DNA from: a bacterium
GTDB lineage: Bacteria; Chlamydiota; Chlamydiia; Chlamydiales; 2-12-FULL-49-11
Length of the DNA: 8,932 nt
Direction: 5' to 3'
Assembly (NCBI GenBank): GCA_022600215.1
Contig: JAHZKV010000140.1
Coordinates: 1 to 8,932 of the forward strand
The notes below the pieces were generated by a model, which was not told the origin of the DNA, did not search any database, and saw only the letters and a list, made by a program, of their open reading frames with translations. Numbering within the stretch: the first letter of the stretch is position 1; every line of letters starts with the position of its first letter. Positions 5,430-8,932 of the stretch are shown here, piece after piece. Both the position numbers and the translations under genes were made by a program.

Positions 5430-6473
5430 ATGCCTCATTGCAAAGAATCCATTTTCACTGTCATTTTAAAACGCTTCTTCGGCTCTTTTGTTTCTGTGTT
5501 TGGCTTTATCCTCGGGATCTTCCTATTTTTCATGCTCATTGGTCTTGCCTACAAAGGCAATGCTTCTACTGCTGGTGATATACTCCCAATCAAAGTAGAG
5601 AGATCAAATACAGGATATGCGGCAACACTAAGCACTTCTACCCCTACCATTCTACAAATTAATGTAGAAGGGGTAATTGGAAAAATAAACCGTCATTCCA
5701 TGAACACTAGGGAAATGGTTGCAAAGATTCTACGACAACCCTCTCTTTACGGTATCGATACCTCTACAGTAAAAGGTCTATTGCTAAAGATCAACTCCCC
5801 TGGAGGATCTGCTTCAGAATCAGATGACATCTACCAAGAAATCATGACCTTTAAAAAGAAACACAGCATCCCTGTTCATGTATGGGTTGGGAGCATGTGC
5901 GCCTCAGGCGGTTATTATATCGCTTGTACAGGTGATCATATTTCTGCGCAAACAGTATCTGTAATTGGATCTGTTGGAGTTCTTCTCTCTAATCCTAACT
6001 TCAATTTCTATGGCCTAATGCAAAAAAATGGAGTGGAGTCCACCCCAATTGCCGCGGGAAAAAACAAAAGGCATTTTCCTATGTTTTCTCCATCGCCAAA
6101 AGGTAAAGAGCACTACCAAGATATCTTAAACCTAGTAGATGCTATCTATGAGCGCTTTACTGATGTCGTAGCAGACGCTCGAGCGTCTCATGGGCTTACC
6201 AAAGAAAAGATCATAGAGCTTGGAGCTACCATCTACTATGGAGAAAGAGCAAAGCAACTTGGCTACATTGACCAGACTAACACCACTTACAACATGGCTG
6301 TGCAGCAATTTGCTACTGCTTTGGGTATAGAAGGAGAAAATTACCAGGTAATTTCCTTTGAAAGTCCACTAAGCTACCTGCAAAACTTTCAATCAAAATT
6401 TGATAGTGCGTACACCACAATATTTGGAACAAAAGAAGAGCCACCTTTTAGCCTAATGGCCGATCTACCTTAA
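5430..6473 (+). CDS. sohB: membrane-anchored S49 signal peptide peptidase (SohB/SppA type)
   Basis: A 347-residue serine protease expected to degrade leftover signal peptides or damaged envelope proteins, anchored in the inner membrane with its active site outside the cytoplasm. Residues about 20-41 form a single N-terminal transmembrane anchor with a basic residue pair before it (K14, R15). The protease core has INSPGGSAS (123-131), the nucleophile region CASGGYY with Ser159, a VIGSVGVL block, and the AGKNKR segment with Lys211. The Ser-Lys spacing of 52 residues matches the S147/K199 dyad of Bacillus SppA, supporting the short, single-domain form. A region of about 60 residues after the core has no recognised motif. 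It is 5 nt from polA, so the two are probably co-transcribed. The SohB name rests on neighbourhood similarity to C. trachomatis; SppA would be equally correct by domain. Confidence 0.9.
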   Translation: MPHCKESIFTVILKRFFGSFVSVFGFILGIFLFFMLIGLAYKGNASTAGDILPIKVERSNTGYAATLSTSTPTILQINVEGVIGKINRHSMNTREMVAKILRQPSLYGIDTSTVKGLLLKINSPGGSASESDDIYQEIMTFKKKHSIPVHVWVGSMCASGGYYIACTGDHISAQTVSVIGSVGVLLSNPNFNFYGLMQKNGVESTPIAAGKNKRHFPMFSPSPKGKEHYQDILNLVDAIYERFTDVVADARASHGLTKEKIIELGATIYYGERAKQLGYIDQTNTTYNMAVQQFATALGIEGENYQVISFESPLSYLQNFQSKFDSAYTTIFGTKEEPPFSLMADLP

Positions 6474-6478
6474 AGCCT

Positions 6479-8932
6479 ATGAAGAAAATCTTTATCATTG
6501 ACGCAAGTAACTACATATTTCGCTCGTATTATGCGATTAGAAATATGTCTAATAGCAAAGGAATAGCTACCAACGCACTCTTTGGCTTTATTCGCGCATT
6601 GAAAAAGATTGAAAAGGACTTTTCACCAGATTATATAGCGGTAGTCTTTGATGGTCCCAACAATAAAGCTTCACGTACCTCTATCTATCCTGACTATAAA
6701 GGCCATCGAGCAAAAGCTCCCGATGACCTCTACCCACAAATTGGGTTTGCCAAAGAGTATTGCGAGGCAGCAGGATTTCCAATCATAGAAATAGATGGAG
6801 TAGAGGCAGATGATGGAATGGGTGCTGTCGCACGACTTGCTACTTCTAAGGGAGTGGATGCCTACCTTTGCTCTTCGGACAAAGACTTGTGTCAGCTGGT
6901 GGATGCCCACACCTTTTTAGTGCACACTCACAAAGACAATGCCATTTTAGGGCAAAAAGAGGTGGAGGAAAAATATAGCATTACCCCTAATCAATTTATT
7001 GACTACCTTGCCATCGTAGGGGATAGCTCCGATAACATCCCAGGAATTGCTGGGATGGGACCAAAAACTGCGGCAAAATTATTAAATGAACATGGTACCC
7101 TCAAAGAATTGATTGAGTGTGCTGCCTCCCTTAAAAATAAAAAGCAGGGAGAAAAGATTTTAAATGAAGCTGCAAATGCGGAAATGAGTTACCTCCTTGC
7201 TACCATCCAAACCGATCTTGATATTCCTGAAGAAATTTCTTTCTATCAAAAAGCAGAAGGGAGTGATAAAGCACTACGTGCTTTTTATGAGAAAATGGAA
7301 TTTCGTACTCTCCTTAAAGAGCTGGGAAATGATGCAGGGGTAGATGGCTCTGCCAATTATACCCAAATCAAAGATCTACCTTCCTTAAAAGGACTTGTCA
7401 AATCTCTTAGCTCTGAAAAAGAGCTTTGTATTGATACCGAGACCACTGGCCTTCGGCCTATGGAAGATGCGCTAGTTGGCGTAGGCCTCGGCGCTAAAAA
7501 AGGTGTGTGCTATTACATACCGCTTAACGGCGAGATGAAAAGAGAAGAAGTGATCCAAGAACTTGCTCCATTGTTTGATGGGAAAAGGAGCTTTTATGGG
7601 CACAATATCAAATACGATCTCCATATCCTAAAACACGCTGGGCTAACCTTACCAGCCATCTCTTTTGACACACTACTTGCTTCCTACGTATTAGAATCCC
7701 ATAAAACACGTCATAATCTTGATGAGCTAACATTTCAATACTTTGGTAAGATAAAGACACCATTCAAAGAACTCCTCCCTAAAGGGAAAGGAATGACTTT
7801 TAATGATGTCCCTCTTGATCAAGCAACCACCTATTGCTGCGAAGATGTGGATGCCACCATCGCCCTCAAAGAGCTTTTTGAAAAAGAGCTGCAAGAAAAA
7901 GGTTTTGAAAAACTCTTCTATGACCTGGAACTTCCCCTCCTCCCTATCCTTGCAGAAATGGAAGAGCATGGCATGTATGTGGATACAAAAAATCTAGAAA
8001 GCTATAGCAAAGAGCTTGCCTCCAAAATTCACACCCTTTCCTCCCAAATTTATGAGGAGGCTGGCAAAGAATTTAACATCAAGTCGCCGAAGCAACTATC
8101 TGTCGTCTTGTTTGAAGATCTAAAAATTTCCAATATCAAAAAGTCAAGCACTGCAGCAGATGTTCTACATACTCTAAAAAAGGAACATCCCATCATCCCC
8201 CTCCTTATCGAGTACCGCTCCCTTGAAAAGCTACGCTCTACCTACGTAGATGCCCTTCCAAAAGAAGTAAACCCAAACACTCATCGCATTCACTGCACCT
8301 TCAACCAATCAGGTACCGTTACGGGAAGACTCTCCTCCTCCAATCCAAATCTACAAAATATCCCCATCCGTACCGAAGAAGGAAGAAAAGTTCGTGCAGC
8401 TTTTACTCCAGAAAATGAAGATTGGTCCTACCTCTCTTTGGACTACTCTCAAATTGAGCTTCGTATCCTTGCGCATATGTCAGAAGAAAAAGCACTGCTT
8501 GACGCCTTTAATAAGGACAAAGATATTCATACCGAAACTGCAGCCACCGTCTATGGCATCCCTTCAGACCAAGTCACAAAAGATATGCGATACAATGCCA
8601 AAGCAGTAAACTTTGGGCTTATCTACGGACAAACAGCTTTTGGCCTCTCCAAAGAACTTGGAATAACCAAAAAAGAGGCAGAAGTTTTCATCCAAACCTA
8701 TTTTGAAAAGTATCCAAAAGTAAAAGTCTTTATCGACCATATGATGGAAAAGGCAAAAAAAGAGAAGAAGACTACCACCTTGCTAGGGAGAGAGAGGAAA
8801 CTTCCAGACATTGATAGCAAAAACTTCCTAGTACGAGCTGCAAACGAGCGCTTTGCTGTAAATGCCCCTATCCAAGGTACGCAATCAGATATTATAAAAA
8901 TTGCTATGATACGTATTGATAAGGCCCTTAAA
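6479..8932 (+). CDS. polA: DNA polymerase I (partial; 3' end beyond the window)
   Basis: A family A repair and Okazaki-fragment polymerase, open for 818 codons to the window edge. The 5' nuclease domain (about 1-280) has D8, D58, the EADD cluster (109-112), D134/D136 and GDSSDN (D182, D185), followed by the helix-hairpin-helix IPGIAGMGPKTA. The 3'-5' exonuclease domain (about 310-480) keeps DTE (D319, E321), a GHNIKYD Exo II and a YCCED Exo III, so proofreading looks intact. The polymerase domain has motif A DYSQIELR (655-662) and motif B from R704 to G717 (K708, F712, Y716), plus NAPIQGT near the edge. Motif C (HDE) and roughly the last 70 residues are missing, judged against E. coli PolA. 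The start is 6 nt after the peptidase stop without a clear Shine-Dalgarno sequence, suggesting translational reinitiation. Confidence 0.96.
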   Translation, partial: MKKIFIIDASNYIFRSYYAIRNMSNSKGIATNALFGFIRALKKIEKDFSPDYIAVVFDGPNNKASRTSIYPDYKGHRAKAPDDLYPQIGFAKEYCEAAGFPIIEIDGVEADDGMGAVARLATSKGVDAYLCSSDKDLCQLVDAHTFLVHTHKDNAILGQKEVEEKYSITPNQFIDYLAIVGDSSDNIPGIAGMGPKTAAKLLNEHGTLKELIECAASLKNKKQGEKILNEAANAEMSYLLATIQTDLDIPEEISFYQKAEGSDKALRAFYEKMEFRTLLKELGNDAGVDGSANYTQIKDLPSLKGLVKSLSSEKELCIDTETTGLRPMEDALVGVGLGAKKGVCYYIPLNGEMKREEVIQELAPLFDGKRSFYGHNIKYDLHILKHAGLTLPAISFDTLLASYVLESHKTRHNLDELTFQYFGKIKTPFKELLPKGKGMTFNDVPLDQATTYCCEDVDATIALKELFEKELQEKGFEKLFYDLELPLLPILAEMEEHGMYVDTKNLESYSKELASKIHTLSSQIYEEAGKEFNIKSPKQLSVVLFEDLKISNIKKSSTAADVLHTLKKEHPIIPLLIEYRSLEKLRSTYVDALPKEVNPNTHRIHCTFNQSGTVTGRLSSSNPNLQNIPIRTEEGRKVRAAFTPENEDWSYLSLDYSQIELRILAHMSEEKALLDAFNKDKDIHTETAATVYGIPSDQVTKDMRYNAKAVNFGLIYGQTAFGLSKELGITKKEAEVFIQTYFEKYPKVKVFIDHMMEKAKKEKKTTTLLGRERKLPDIDSKNFLVRAANERFAVNAPIQGTQSDIIKIAMIRIDKALK

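Noticed and set aside
5287..5469. A 60-codon + strand frame across the pgsA-peptidase junction.
   Set aside because: Out of frame with both genes, no motif, and its composition follows the overlapping coding sequence.
1..8932. Search for mobile elements, CRISPR arrays, tRNA/rRNA genes, toxin-antitoxin pairs or defence systems.
   Set aside because: No transposase, terminal repeats, spaced direct repeats, tRNA-like fold or small unknown gene pair was seen; nearly all sequence is accounted for by conserved genes.

Overview
The window looks like chromosomal core sequence from a member of the Chlamydiae, probably one of the amoeba- or animal-associated environmental lineages rather than a Chlamydia species. 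The best evidence is a plastid/parasite-type nucleotide transporter (NTT family, 514 residues). This family is essentially confined to obligate intracellular bacteria such as Chlamydiae and Rickettsiales, and to plastids. From memory, the gene order transporter - CDP-alcohol phosphatidyltransferase - S49 peptidase - polA matches the npt2-pgsA-sohB-polA neighbourhood of Chlamydia trachomatis. The genus cannot be fixed from sequence alone. The DNA is moderately A+T-rich and all convincing genes are on the + strand.

Positions 17-1743 hold three tightly packed genes whose ends overlap: tsaE (tRNA t6A modification ATPase), engB/ysxC (ribosome-assembly GTPase) and a dnaQ-like DEDDh 3'-5' exonuclease with a C-terminal DUF3820-like domain. 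Overlaps of 17 and 14 nt suggest one transcript with coupled translation. Positions 1816-3018 encode phosphoglycerate kinase, set off by a 72-nt spacer that carries a weak promoter candidate and a clear inverted repeat.

A 230-nt non-coding spacer (3019-3248) follows. It contains the best promoter candidate of the window (perfect TATAAT), a hairpin at the predicted transcript 5' end, a pyrimidine-rich tract and a T-run just before the transporter gene. The transporter is followed by a pgsA-type phospholipid synthase (4836-5369), a membrane-anchored SppA/SohB-type signal peptide peptidase (5430-6473) and polA (from 6479). PolA runs off the right edge still open, so its last catalytic motif is not visible.

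The genes are housekeeping plus parasitism functions: tRNA modification, ribosome assembly, proofreading and repair replication, glycolytic ATP production, import of host nucleotides, and membrane lipid and protein maintenance. I found no insertion sequence, tRNA, rRNA, CRISPR array, prophage gene or toxin-antitoxin pair, and no convincing evidence of an undescribed system. The items worth a second look are the leader regions of the transporter and pgk, the near-leaderless appearance of pgsA, the dnaQ domain fusion and a motif B substitution in PolA.
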